Translations under genes and position numbers: made by a program
The notes under the pieces: generated by a model
Database searches by the model: none
What the model saw: the letters and a program-made list of their open reading frames with translations, nothing else
Told to the model about the DNA's origin: nothing
Shown: positions 1-7,243 of the stretch, piece after piece
Numbering within the stretch: the stretch's first letter is position 1
Layout: each line of letters opens with the position of its first letter
DNA from: Streptomyces lincolnensis
Lineage (GTDB): Bacteria > Actinomycetota > Actinomycetes > Streptomycetales > Streptomycetaceae
DNA length: 64,000 bases
Assembly (NCBI RefSeq): GCF_021173675.1
Contig: NZ_JAIHON010000008.1
Location: 1-64,000, forward strand
Direction: 5' to 3'

Positions 1-200
1 ACGGCGGTAAGGGGACGGGGCGGGGGGTGTCCGCCCGCAGCGGCCGGCGTCCGACACGCAGGACCTCTTGCCGGAACAGTTCCGCCGGACCGAGGACGGA
101 GACCCCCCGCCCCGGCCCCGACCCACCCCACAACCGTGGGCGCTACGCACGCCCCCACCGGAGCCGCACAGCGCGCCGCAGGCATCCGCACGCCCGCCAC
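1..200. repeat. Left copy of a dispersed ~200-bp repeat
   Basis: The sequence matches 30402-30602 in the same orientation. The first 110 bases differ at about two positions, and identity then falls to patchy matches up to about base 195. No gene is convincing inside it: the reading frames are Arg/Pro-rich shadows. It lies directly upstream of the GNAT gene starting at 246, so the promoter of that gene sits at its edge. The repeat may continue beyond the left border of the window. Confidence 0.85.
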
Positions 201-233
201 GGAAATCCTCGCGACACCCACCAGCCGCCCGCC

Positions 234-239
234 TACCGT
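234..239 (+). promoter_or_regulatory. -10 box of leaderless GNAT gene
   Basis: TACCGT ends 6 nt before the ATG at 246 and no Shine-Dalgarno sequence is present. This fits a leaderless transcript starting at the A of the ATG. The same spacing recurs before many genes in this window. Confidence 0.5.
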
Positions 240-245
240 GACCTC

Positions 246-1499
246 ATGACCCGCCCGCACGCTGACACCGACATCCGCCCGATCACCGAACCCGAGCTCG
301 GAGACTGGCTGCGAGCAGTGAACACCGGCTTCCTGCGCGCGCCGACCGTCCCGGACAGCGAACTGGAGAGCCGCCGGGGACAGTTCGAGCCCGGCCGTTT
401 CATCGGCGCCTTCGACAGCGGCCGCTGCGTCGCGACCTTCCGGTCGTTCGCCCAGCAGGTCACGGCCGTGGGCGGCGCCGCAGTGCAGGCCGACGCCATC
501 ACCGGCGTCACCGTCACCGCCACGCACCGCCGCCGCGGCATCCTCACCCGCATGATGGCCCAGGACCTGGCCGCCGCGAAGGAACGCGGAGACGTGGTCG
601 CGACGCTGATCGCCGCCGAGTACCCGATCTACGGCCGCTACGGCTTCGGCCCCGCCACCTGGATGACCGAGTGGGCCATCGACGTCCCCCGCACCGGCCT
701 CGACCGCCGCAGCCCCACCCCGGACGACGGCGGCCGCATCGACCTCGTGGACGGCGAGGACGTACGCAAACTCGGCCCCGACCTGCACGACAAGGTGCGA
801 CGCGCCCAGCCGGGCGCGGTCAGCCGCGACGAGATGTGGTGGAAGCTCAACACCGGCGTCGTACGGTACGACCCGACATGGACCGAGCCGTTCTACGCGG
901 TGTACCGCTCGGCGGACGGCGAGGTACAGGGGCTCGTCGCGTACAAGTCGGACGACAACTGGCACGACAAGCAGCCGCACAACACGGCGACCGTCCACTG
1001 GCTGATCGCGTCGACCCCGGCCGCGGAACGCGCCCTGTGGCACTACCTCTGCTCGATCGACTGGATCACGCGGGTGAAGAGCGGCTGGCGTTCCCCGGAC
1101 GACCTGCTCCCGCTCTACCTGCCGGACCCGAGAGCGGCCAGGATCACCGCGCAGGCGGACTGGCTGTGGGTGCGGATCCTGGACGTCGCACGGGCGCTGG
1201 AGGCGCGGACGTACGCGGGGGAGGGGGCCCTGGTGCTGGAGGTGGCCGACAGGAACGGGCTGACCGCCGGACGGTACCGGCTGGAGGCGTCCGAGGAGGG
1301 CGGCTCAGTGACGCCGACGACGGCGTCCGCGGACCTCACCCTGGACGTGGCCGACCTGGCGGCCCTGTGGCTGGGCGACGAGTCGGCCGAGCGGCTGACG
1401 GCGCTGGGCCGGGTCCGGGAAGAACGAGCGGGCGCCGCCCGGTCGGCCGACGCCCTGCTGCGTACGTCCAGGCGACCGTGGTGCCCGGACATGTTCTGA
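246..1499 (+). CDS. Eis-like GNAT N-acetyltransferase
   Basis: A protein of 417 residues, the usual length of the Eis (enhanced intracellular survival) family. It has an N-terminal GNAT domain with the acetyl-CoA loop TATHRRRGIL near residues 90-105 and the family segment YPIYGRYGFG near 120-130. A second GNAT-like half and a C-terminal SCP2-like domain follow (about residues 300-417). Family members acetylate amines of aminoglycosides or peptides in the cytosol; the substrate here is unknown. The frame is open upstream to base 27, but that part is repeat-derived and Arg/Pro-rich, so I chose the ATG at 246, which follows a -10 box by 6 nt. Confidence 0.85.
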   Translation: MTRPHADTDIRPITEPELGDWLRAVNTGFLRAPTVPDSELESRRGQFEPGRFIGAFDSGRCVATFRSFAQQVTAVGGAAVQADAITGVTVTATHRRRGILTRMMAQDLAAAKERGDVVATLIAAEYPIYGRYGFGPATWMTEWAIDVPRTGLDRRSPTPDDGGRIDLVDGEDVRKLGPDLHDKVRRAQPGAVSRDEMWWKLNTGVVRYDPTWTEPFYAVYRSADGEVQGLVAYKSDDNWHDKQPHNTATVHWLIASTPAAERALWHYLCSIDWITRVKSGWRSPDDLLPLYLPDPRAARITAQADWLWVRILDVARALEARTYAGEGALVLEVADRNGLTAGRYRLEASEEGGSVTPTTASADLTLDVADLAALWLGDESAERLTALGRVREERAGAARSADALLRTSRRPWCPDMF

Positions 1500-1565
1500 C
1501 CCCCTTCCTGCCGACATCAGTAACTGCTCTGAACTGCCTTGCTGCTTCGCATCCGTAGCGAGCTG

Positions 1566-1645
1566 TTCAGTTGTGGCTGTACTGACTGCTACCGGTATTC
1601 AGTTGTGGCTGTGCGGATTCATGACCCATGTTCAGTTGTGGCTGT
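1566..1645. repeat. Three direct copies of a 15-bp repeat
   Basis: TTCAGTTGTGGCTGT occurs at 1566, 1598 and 1631, a spacing of 32-33 bp (three helical turns). The second and third copies extend the match by five bases (GCGGA). They sit in the 190-bp gap between the GNAT gene and the convergent small membrane protein gene ending at 1690. The regular phasing suggests cooperative protein binding; no other role is visible. Confidence 0.8.
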
Positions 1646-1689
1646 GCGGACCGACCGGGCTCCCGGCTCCCCTCCGGAAGGGAGCCCGA

Positions 1690-1875
1690 TCAGCCGGACT
1701 GGGCGAGCAGCATCACGAGGATGACCGCACCGATACCGCCGATCGCGATGTTCTTCGCCTTGACGCCGACGGTCAGGGCGACGAAGGCGACGATGCCCAT
1801 CGCACCCCACTTCCACTGGACGAGCGCTTCGAAGCCGACGGCAAGGGCGGCGATGGCGAGGGCGATGATCGGCAT
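1690..1875 (-). CDS. Small membrane protein A (sTM-A), 61 residues
   Basis: A 61-residue, almost wholly hydrophobic protein with an N-terminal segment (PIIALAIAALAVGFEAL), a middle segment after QWKWG and a C-terminal segment (GGIGAVILVMLLAQ), separated by the charged turn GVKAKN. It is a paralog of the proteins at 3025 and 5971; all share a G-x-K-A turn. The ATG has a strong GGAGG about 7 nt upstream. That site lies in the loop of a small potential hairpin (1879-1894). The gene is divergent from regulator gene A at 2071 and shares its control region. The function is unknown; a membrane-damage sensor, holin-like peptide or transport accessory are all possible. Confidence 0.75.
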   Translation of the reverse strand: MPIIALAIAALAVGFEALVQWKWGAMGIVAFVALTVGVKAKNIAIGGIGAVILVMLLAQSG

Positions 1876-1878
1876 GCG

Positions 1879-1894
1879 GTCCCTCCTTCGGGAC
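1879..1894 (-). promoter_or_regulatory. Hairpin holding the sTM-A ribosome binding site
   Basis: On the minus strand GTCCC, loop GAAGGA, GGGAC forms a perfect 5-bp stem, and the Shine-Dalgarno sequence AAGGAGG overlaps loop and stem just before the ATG at 1875. If it forms in RNA it would limit translation of sTM-A. The stem is short, so this is a suggestion only. Confidence 0.35.
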
Positions 1895-1967
1895 GGTCCC
1901 CCAACGGGACGTGGTCCCCGCCGGTCACCAGAACGGCCAACCTTGCGGAAGTTTGACCATGTTGCTC

Positions 1968-1984
1968 AAGTTGGCGACCAACTT
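1968..1984. promoter_or_regulatory. Operator-like inverted repeat of module A
   Basis: AAGTTGG-CGA-CCAACTT is a perfect 7-bp inverted repeat with a 3-bp spacer, placed midway between divergent sTM-A and regulator A. Related half-sites occur in module B at 3309-3337. It is the best candidate binding site of the neighbouring GntR-type regulator. Confidence 0.6.
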
Positions 1985-2052
1985 CACAGTACTTATCTCC
2001 GCTTGGATGCGGCTCATAACCACCTTCCACTGAACTGCCGAAAGATGGCGGG

Positions 2053-2073
2053 AAGTTGTAGTGTTTGGTTGTG
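2053..2073 (+). promoter_or_regulatory. Leaderless promoter of regulator A
   Basis: TAGTGT (2059-2064) lies 6 nt before the GTG at 2071 and is preceded by the half-site AAGTTG. The arrangement is the same, almost base for base, at 3406-3426 in module B. This argues for a leaderless mRNA and for autoregulation through the AAGTTG element. Confidence 0.6.
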
Positions 2074-2985
2074 GACCCCAAACACGCCGCCGTCAATGGG
2101 CGGAGGAGGGCACAGCAGCCACACAAGTCACACCGTGACGTGGCCGACGAACTGCGCGCCCGCATCCGCTCCGGGCAGCTGCGACCGGGCCAGCGCATGC
2201 CCACACAGGCCAAGCTGGCCGACGAGTTCGGGGTGGAGCGGGGAGTCGTACGGCAGGCACTGCACATCCTGCAGTCCGAGCACCTGTTGACCAACGTATC
2301 CAAGGGAAGCCCCGCGACCGTGGCTCCCGACCCATCCCTGACCAGGCCTTTGGCCGGCCCCGCCGCACCCCCGCTGCCCACCACCGTCGCCCTCGCGCCG
2401 CGCATCGAGTCCGCCTTCGCGGCTTCGCAGGTCGAGATCGACGCCCTGTGCCTGACCTCGGTCTCCCTCACGCTCGCCATCGGTGAACCGCTGCGCCAGA
2501 TCCACGTAGGGCGACTGAAACCGGCCAAGATCGACGTCAGGGTGCTGCTGCCGAGCCGGGACATCGACCTTGCCTTCCCGGTGGCCGTCGACGGCCGCGC
2601 CGAGCACGACGCCCCGGTCCACGACCGCTGGCTGGCCCAGCGCAACGCCCAGGGCCAGGTGCTCAAGCACAACCTGCTGGCCCTCCGCGCCACCCACGGG
2701 ATCGACGTGCGGGTCTCCTTCCGCGCCCTGCCCTTCACCCCACCCGTGAAGCTGTATCTGCTCAACGGTGTGGAGGCGCTGTTCGCGTACTACACGCTGT
2801 CGCGCCAGGAGGCGGAGATCGACCACGAGAGCCTGGAGATGTACGACGCCACGGGCGCCCTGTCGATGCTGTTCGCCTTCGAGCAGGGGGCCGGGCTGCG
2901 GGACACGACGTTCGTCGAGCAGTCCCACCTGTGGTTCAACGCACTGTGGGAGACGATCAGTTCGGAGCTGACGCTCACGACCTGA
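2071..2985 (+). CDS. GntR-type regulator A with novel C-terminal domain
   Basis: A protein of 304 residues. Residues about 17-80 form a GntR winged helix (DVADELRARIRSG, then FGVERGVVRQAL). The remaining ~210 residues are not UTRA, FCD or an aminotransferase domain. They carry the segments IDVRVLLPSRDID, GIDVRVSFRALPFTPPVKLY and, near the end, FVEQSHLWFNALWE, all conserved in the regulators at 3424, 5101 and 6326. The pattern of strands and the P-x-x-K-L-Y-L motif recalls a degenerate PLD-like sensor fold; this is inference. I chose the GTG at 2071 over a TTG two codons upstream because of the leaderless promoter. It is divergent from sTM-A and most similar to regulator B. Confidence 0.8.
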   Translation: MDPKHAAVNGRRRAQQPHKSHRDVADELRARIRSGQLRPGQRMPTQAKLADEFGVERGVVRQALHILQSEHLLTNVSKGSPATVAPDPSLTRPLAGPAAPPLPTTVALAPRIESAFAASQVEIDALCLTSVSLTLAIGEPLRQIHVGRLKPAKIDVRVLLPSRDIDLAFPVAVDGRAEHDAPVHDRWLAQRNAQGQVLKHNLLALRATHGIDVRVSFRALPFTPPVKLYLLNGVEALFAYYTLSRQEAEIDHESLEMYDATGALSMLFAFEQGAGLRDTTFVEQSHLWFNALWETISSELTLTT

Positions 2986-3024
2986 GGTCTCCCACAGCAA
3001 CGGTGACGGGGCGGGGCCGTCGAC

Positions 3025-3213
3025 TCACAGGGCGGGCCCCGCGACGAGCAGGGCGAGCATGACCGCTCCGACGGAGCTGACGGCCGGGCTCTTGGCCTTG
3101 ATGCCGATGGTGAGCAGCAGCAGGCCGACGACGCCGGCGGCGCCGTACTTCCACTGGACGGTCTGCTCGATACCGACGACGAAGATGGCGGCGAGGAGGG
3201 CGAGAGCAGGCAC
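3025..3213 (-). CDS. Small membrane protein B (sTM-B), 62 residues
   Basis: A 62-residue hydrophobic protein, clearly paralogous to sTM-A: both have VQWK(W/Y)GA followed by a hydrophobic run, the turn G-I/V-KAK, and a last segment rich in V, A and L. Three membrane-spanning stretches fit. The GTG start at 3213 follows a purine-rich AAGGGGGAA by about 7 nt. The frame is open far upstream, but those residues look like non-coding translation. It is divergent from regulator B at 3424. Function unknown. Confidence 0.7.
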   Translation of the reverse strand: MPALALLAAIFVVGIEQTVQWKYGAAGVVGLLLLTIGIKAKSPAVSSVGAVMLALLVAGPAL

Positions 3214-3308
3214 GGTGGTTCCCCCTTCGGTCGTGCCGGGCGAGGCGGTGCGAGGCGGTGCGAGGCGGGCGTGGGGGGTCATGATGGTTCGGATGAGGCA
3301 AACCTTTG

Positions 3309-3337
3309 GCCAACTAGGCCAAGTTGGCAACCAACTC
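3309..3337. promoter_or_regulatory. Overlapping operator-like inverted repeats of module B
   Basis: GCCAACT (3309-3315) pairs with AGTTGGC (3322-3328), and AAGTTGG (3321-3327) pairs with CCAACTC (3331-3337) over a 3-bp spacer. The second pair is the same design as the site at 1968-1984. More ACAACT half-sites follow at 3373 and 3384, and AAGTTGT abuts the -10 box at 3406. Confidence 0.6.
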
Positions 3338-3405
3338 ACTGATAGTTGTCCCCACTTGGCTGATGTTTCAAAACAACTTTCAAACAACTCCACATAGATG
3401 GATGG

Positions 3406-3426
3406 AAGTTGTAGCGTTTGGTCGTG
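3406..3426 (+). promoter_or_regulatory. Leaderless promoter of regulator B
   Basis: TAGCGT (3412-3417) is 6 nt before the GTG at 3424. The block from GGAAGTTG through GTTTGGT is shared with the module A promoter, apart from single-base changes. Confidence 0.6.
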
Positions 3427-4302
3427 ACCCAGGAGAACGTGGCAGTGAACGGCAGCAGAAGACTCTCGCCCCAGGAGATCGCCGACACCCTGCGGGAACG
3501 CATTCGCGTGGGCGACCTCAAGGCGGGAGACCGCCTGCCCACCCAGGCCGAACTCGCCGAGGAGTTCGGGGTCGAACGCGGCACCGTCCGCCAAGCTCTC
3601 CGCGCGCTCCAGGAGGACGGCCTCCTCAGCAACGTCAGCAAGGGCAGCCCCCCGAGGATCGCCGAACCCCCGCGCACCGGCCGCGCGGAGGAGCCCCAGC
3701 CGACGATGGTCGGCCTGGCCCCCCGCCTGGTCGAGGCCTTCGCCGTTCCCCACGTCCGCGTGGACGCGGCCTGCCTGACGGCCGAGACACTGATGCTGGC
3801 CCTGGGTGAGCCCATCCGCCACATTCACGAGGGCCGCATACGCCCCGACTCCATCGACGTCCGCATCCTGCTGCCGTCCCGCGACATCTCCCTCGCCTTC
3901 CCGGTCCCCGTCGACGGCCGCGGCGACGACGACCCGGTCCACCAGCGCTGGCTCGACATGCGCAACGCCCAGTCCCATGTCCTGCGCCACAACCTCCGCG
4001 CCCTGCGCTCCTCCCACGGCGTCGACGTCCGTGTCACGTTCCGCGCCCTGCCGTTCACCCCACCGGTGAAGCTCTACCTCCTCAACGGCGAAGAGGCCCT
4101 CATCGCCTACTACATGGTCACCCGCCGCGAAGAGCCCTCCGACTCCGGCACCCTCGACATGTACGACGTCCTCGGCACCGAATCCCTCCTCTTCTCCTTC
4201 GAACACGGAGCAGGCCAGCGCGACGCCGCGTTCGTGGAGCAATCGCAGATGTGGTTCGACGCCCTCTGGGAAACCATCACGACGGACCTGACACTCTCCT
4301 AG
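3424..4302 (+). CDS. GntR-type regulator B with novel C-terminal domain
   Basis: A protein of 292 residues, the closest paralog of regulator A. It has a winged helix at about residues 14-75 (FGVERGTVRQALRAL) and a C-terminal domain with DVRILLPSRDIS, GVDVRVTFRALPFTPPVKLY and WFDALWETI. A GTG at 3424 is used as start on the strength of the leaderless promoter. Its stop codon TAG overlaps the GTG of the HAD phosphatase gene (TAGTG), so the two should be translationally coupled, which links the regulator directly to the enzyme. It is divergent from sTM-B. Autorepression with control of sTM-B and the phosphatase is the simplest reading. Confidence 0.8.
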   Translation: MTQENVAVNGSRRLSPQEIADTLRERIRVGDLKAGDRLPTQAELAEEFGVERGTVRQALRALQEDGLLSNVSKGSPPRIAEPPRTGRAEEPQPTMVGLAPRLVEAFAVPHVRVDAACLTAETLMLALGEPIRHIHEGRIRPDSIDVRILLPSRDISLAFPVPVDGRGDDDPVHQRWLDMRNAQSHVLRHNLRALRSSHGVDVRVTFRALPFTPPVKLYLLNGEEALIAYYMVTRREEPSDSGTLDMYDVLGTESLLFSFEHGAGQRDAAFVEQSQMWFDALWETITTDLTLS

Positions 4303-5045
4303 TGACTCCTGATACGACGCACACTGGTTCGGTGACATCAGAGATCGAGGCACTTCGGGGACTGATCGAAGGTGCCCGAGTCGTGCTCTGGGACTTCGAC
4401 GGCCCGATCTGCACGCTGTTCGCGGGGCACCCCTCGGAGAAGATGGCTGCCGGATTTGTGCACTGGCTCGACCGGATCGGCCTGGGAGACCTGCTGACGG
4501 AGACCGAGCGGAAGTACACGGACCCGCAGGCGGTGCTGCACGCGGTCAACCGCAGACGCCCCGGCAGCGACCTCGTGGTCGAGATGGAGAAACGTCTCAC
4601 CGAGGAGGAGCTGAAGGCCGTGTCCACCGCGATGCCGACGCCGTTCGCAGATCCTCTGATCCGTACCTGGCAAGCTGTGGGCTCCCGTCTGGCCATCACC
4701 ACCAACAACTCGCCGCAGGTGGTCCGCGCATACCTGGAGGACCGCGGCATGCTGTCCTGCTTCGCCCCGCACATCTACGGCCGCACCCAGGACCTCAGTC
4801 TCCTCAAGCCGGACCCGCACTGTCTCAACCGCGCGTTGAGCGCCGTGGGCGCCGCCCCGTCGGACGCCCTGATGATCGGTGACGCGCCCTCCGACTACTC
4901 GGCCGCGGTGGAGGCGGAGGTTCCCTTCCTCGGCTACGCGCGTAACGCGGCCAAACAGGAGGAACTACGGGAGGCGGGCGTCGAGGTGCTGGTCGGATCG
5001 CTGCAACCGCTGCTTCGACTGCTGTGGCGCAGCCGGCGGGCCTGA
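4302..5045 (+). CDS. HAD-family phosphatase 1
   Basis: A protein of 247 residues with all HAD motifs: DFDGP (nucleophile Asp31, acid/base Asp33), TTNNS (motif II), the motif III lysine in LLKPDP, and GDAPSD (motif IV). It should therefore be catalytically competent, with a cap between motifs I and II as in subfamily IA. The substrate is unknown. The GTG at 4302 overlaps the TAG of regulator B by one base; a GTG at 4332 is an alternative. It is homologous to the phosphatase at 7185-7964 (both have FDGP followed by CxLF). Confidence 0.8.
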   Translation: MTPDTTHTGSVTSEIEALRGLIEGARVVLWDFDGPICTLFAGHPSEKMAAGFVHWLDRIGLGDLLTETERKYTDPQAVLHAVNRRRPGSDLVVEMEKRLTEEELKAVSTAMPTPFADPLIRTWQAVGSRLAITTNNSPQVVRAYLEDRGMLSCFAPHIYGRTQDLSLLKPDPHCLNRALSAVGAAPSDALMIGDAPSDYSAAVEAEVPFLGYARNAAKQEELREAGVEVLVGSLQPLLRLLWRSRRA

Positions 5046-5067
5046 CCGGTCGACCGTACCGACTGGT

Positions 5068-5103
5068 TTGTCGTAGGCCTGTCCGCGGTAGGTACGCCGT
5101 GTG
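5068..5103 (+). promoter_or_regulatory. Probable leaderless promoter of regulator C
   Basis: TTGTCG (5068) and TAGGTA (5089) precede the GTG at 5101 with no Shine-Dalgarno sequence. The spacer is 15 bp, shorter than ideal. No CCAACTT element is present here, unlike modules A and B. Confidence 0.35.
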
Positions 5104-5967
5104 CAGGCTGAGGGGCACACCGATCCTCACGAATTCCAGCGGATCGCCGACGAGTTGCGCGGTCGCATGGCCGACGGAACGTACCCGCTGCGGTCCTTCC
5201 TGCCGTCACAGCGTGATCTGGCCGAGGAACTCGGGGTGTCCCGGGACACCGTGCAGCGGGTACTGCGCGAGCTGGCCGGCGAGGGGTGGATCGAGTCGCG
5301 CCAGGGCAGCGGGTCGAGGGTGGTCAAGACCCAGCGCATCCAGTCCCCGGCACCCAGGGCCACCAGGTCGCGACACGGCCTGAGGCTGGGGTCGCTCATC
5401 AGTGAGGCGTTCGAACATCCCGAAGTCACGGTGGATGTCTACACGTTGACCTCGCAGACCCTGGACGTGCACATCCGGCTGCAGGTCGAACGCATCCACG
5501 GCGGCTACACAGCACCGCAGCGCATCGCCCTGCGCATGCTCCTTCCCGACGCCTCACTGCCCATGCCGTACCCGCGCGCCAAGGACGACCAGCACGACCC
5601 ACGCCTCAGGGAGCGCCTGCGGGTCATCACCGAGCGGCACACGGCGTCGCTTCTGAGCGCACTGAACGATCTGCGGACCGAAGGCCTCGTGCCCTCCGTC
5701 GACGTGCAGATCCGTCACGCTCCGCTGACGCCGGCCTTCAAGCTCTACCTGTTCAACGCCAGCGAGGCGCTGCACGGTGCGTACGAAGTGATCGAGCGCA
5801 AGATCATGCTGGACTCCGACGAAGAGATCACCGCCCTCGACGTCCTGGGCCTGGGCGCCACACTGACGCACCACGTGGCGGACCACGACCCGAACTCCTC
5901 GGGCTCCGTCTTCGTGGAGAGCATGCAGAAATGGTTCGACTCGGTGTGGAACCTGCTCGCCGAGTAG
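5101..5967 (+). CDS. GntR-type regulator C with novel C-terminal domain
   Basis: A protein of 288 residues. The winged helix at about residues 10-75 contains LGVSRDTVQRVLRELAG and WIESRQGSGSRVV. The C-terminal domain shares RIALRMLLPD, PAFKLYLFN and a terminal FVESMQKWFDSVWNLL with regulator D, with which it forms a second subfamily beside A/B. The GTG at 5101 starts the only frame that keeps the whole helix-turn-helix. It lies 55 bp after HAD phosphatase 1 and converges on the small membrane protein gene at 5971, only 3 bp away. Of the four regulators it alone lacks a divergent sTM partner. Confidence 0.8.
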   Translation: MQAEGHTDPHEFQRIADELRGRMADGTYPLRSFLPSQRDLAEELGVSRDTVQRVLRELAGEGWIESRQGSGSRVVKTQRIQSPAPRATRSRHGLRLGSLISEAFEHPEVTVDVYTLTSQTLDVHIRLQVERIHGGYTAPQRIALRMLLPDASLPMPYPRAKDDQHDPRLRERLRVITERHTASLLSALNDLRTEGLVPSVDVQIRHAPLTPAFKLYLFNASEALHGAYEVIERKIMLDSDEEITALDVLGLGATLTHHVADHDPNSSGSVFVESMQKWFDSVWNLLAE

Positions 5968-5970
5968 GTC

Positions 5971-6150
5971 TCAGGCCAGCGTCGTGAGCAGGACGAGCAC
6001 GGTGGCTCCCAAGAACGCGCTCTTCGTATGACCTGCCTTGATGCCGTAGCCGAGCATCAAGAGGGCGATGACAACGAGTATGCCGTGAGGGGTCTCGATC
6101 AGCTGGTCCGCGCCCAGGTTGAAGGCGGCGATCAGCCAGCGAAGGTTCAT
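5971..6150 (-). CDS. Small membrane protein C (sTM-C), 59 residues
   Basis: A 59-residue protein. It begins MNLRWLIAAFNLGADQL, then has a hydrophobic segment (GILVVIALLMLGYGIKAG) and a last one (FLGATVLVLLTTLA). It keeps the G-x-K-A turn of sTM-A and sTM-B but is otherwise diverged. GGAGG stands 6 nt before the ATG at 6150. It is divergent from regulator D at 6326 and thus repeats the sTM/regulator pairing of modules A and B. Function unknown. Confidence 0.7.
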   Translation of the reverse strand: MNLRWLIAAFNLGADQLIETPHGILVVIALLMLGYGIKAGHTKSAFLGATVLVLLTTLA

Positions 6151-6193
6151 GGGTGTCCTCCTGCTGCCACTTTCGGGGAAGCGATCAACTAGC

Positions 6194-6269
6194 GGTCCAA
6201 TTGGACTGCTTGACGTAATTGGTTGATGCCCTGATCGGTTGATCCCTTAACCGGCAGTCAAGTTGGACC
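6194..6269. promoter_or_regulatory. Operator-like repeats between sTM-C and regulator D
   Basis: GTCCAATTGGAC (6195-6206) is a perfect 12-bp palindrome. Its wider block GGTCCAATTGGACTGC (6194-6209) recurs as an inverted copy with two mismatches at 6254-6269 (GCAGTCAAGTTGGACC), 60 bp away. GGTTGAT occurs twice at 6221 and 6238. The stretch is much richer in A and T than its surroundings. Confidence 0.55.
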
Positions 6270-6325
6270 GGCAAATCTGACTGGAAGCGGGTTTGTCCGG
6301 CCGCCTCGAGAGGTACGGTCGCGGT

Positions 6326-7243
6326 GTGAGCGGCGTACATGGCGGTGACGGAAGCGGCAGGGAGTTCGATCGTGTCGCCGATGAACTGCGCTCTCGTATG
6401 GCCGAAGGGGTGTACCCCGTGAGGTCGATGCTTCCGGCCCAGCGGGAACTGGCGCAGGAGTTCGGGGTCTCCCGGGACACCGTTCAGCGTGTGATCAGGG
6501 AGCTGCGCGAGGAAGGCTGGATCGAGTCACGGCAGGGCAGCGGTTCGCGTGTGGTGCGCACCCAGGTGGTCCATTCGCCGAAGAGCAGCGAACGGCCGGA
6601 CCGTACCGTCACGTTGGGACCACTCATCAGCCGGGCCTTCGAGCAGGACGAGGTGACGCTGGACGTCTTCACGCTGTCGTCGGAATCCCTGGACACCCAT
6701 ATCCGGGTACAGGCGGAACGGATCCAGAACGGGCTGATCGCTCCCCGGCGCCTCGCTCTGCGGATGCTGCTTCCTGACGAATCCCTCCCGTTCCCCTACT
6801 GGCGGACCGCGGACGGCGTGCACGACCAGCAGCTGAAGGACCGGTTCCTGGGCATCATGCGCCGGCACACCGCGGGACTGCGGGAGAAGCTGAACGACCT
6901 TCAGAGCATCGGGCTCGTGCCCACGGTGAAGTTCGAGGTCCGGCACGTGCCGCTCGTACCGTCTCTCAAGATCTACCTCGTCAACCAGACGGAATTGCTG
7001 TTCGGCCCCTACAAGGTGTTCAAGCGGCCCATCACCCTGGGTGAGGAGGAGATCGAGGCGACCGATGTGTTCGGCAGGGACGCCGGGCTCACCCACCACG
7101 TCAAGGAGGATGACCTCAACTCCCAGGAATCCGTACTGGTCGATCAGTGGCAGGCCTGGTTTGATTCCAACTGGGAGTTCCTCGCTACTGAAAAGTCTGA
7201 GGCGATTCCTGGCGGGCGGCGAGGATTTCCCGCGCGGCCTTGA
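6326..7243 (+). CDS. GntR-type regulator D with novel C-terminal domain
   Basis: A protein of 305 residues, paralogous to regulator C (FGVSRDTVQRVIREL, WIESRQGSGSRVV, LALRMLLPDESLPFPY, VPSLKIYLVN, WQAWFDSNWEFLA). The GTG at 6326 follows a TACGGT box by a few bases with no Shine-Dalgarno sequence, so a leaderless start is likely. Regulator C ends two residues after its WFDSVWNLL motif, but D runs about 18 residues further and its last 59 nt overlap the oppositely oriented HAD gene. This suggests that the original stop was lost or that the genes were joined by a rearrangement. Confidence 0.8.
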   Translation: MSGVHGGDGSGREFDRVADELRSRMAEGVYPVRSMLPAQRELAQEFGVSRDTVQRVIRELREEGWIESRQGSGSRVVRTQVVHSPKSSERPDRTVTLGPLISRAFEQDEVTLDVFTLSSESLDTHIRVQAERIQNGLIAPRRLALRMLLPDESLPFPYWRTADGVHDQQLKDRFLGIMRRHTAGLREKLNDLQSIGLVPTVKFEVRHVPLVPSLKIYLVNQTELLFGPYKVFKRPITLGEEEIEATDVFGRDAGLTHHVKEDDLNSQESVLVDQWQAWFDSNWEFLATEKSEAIPGGRRGFPARP

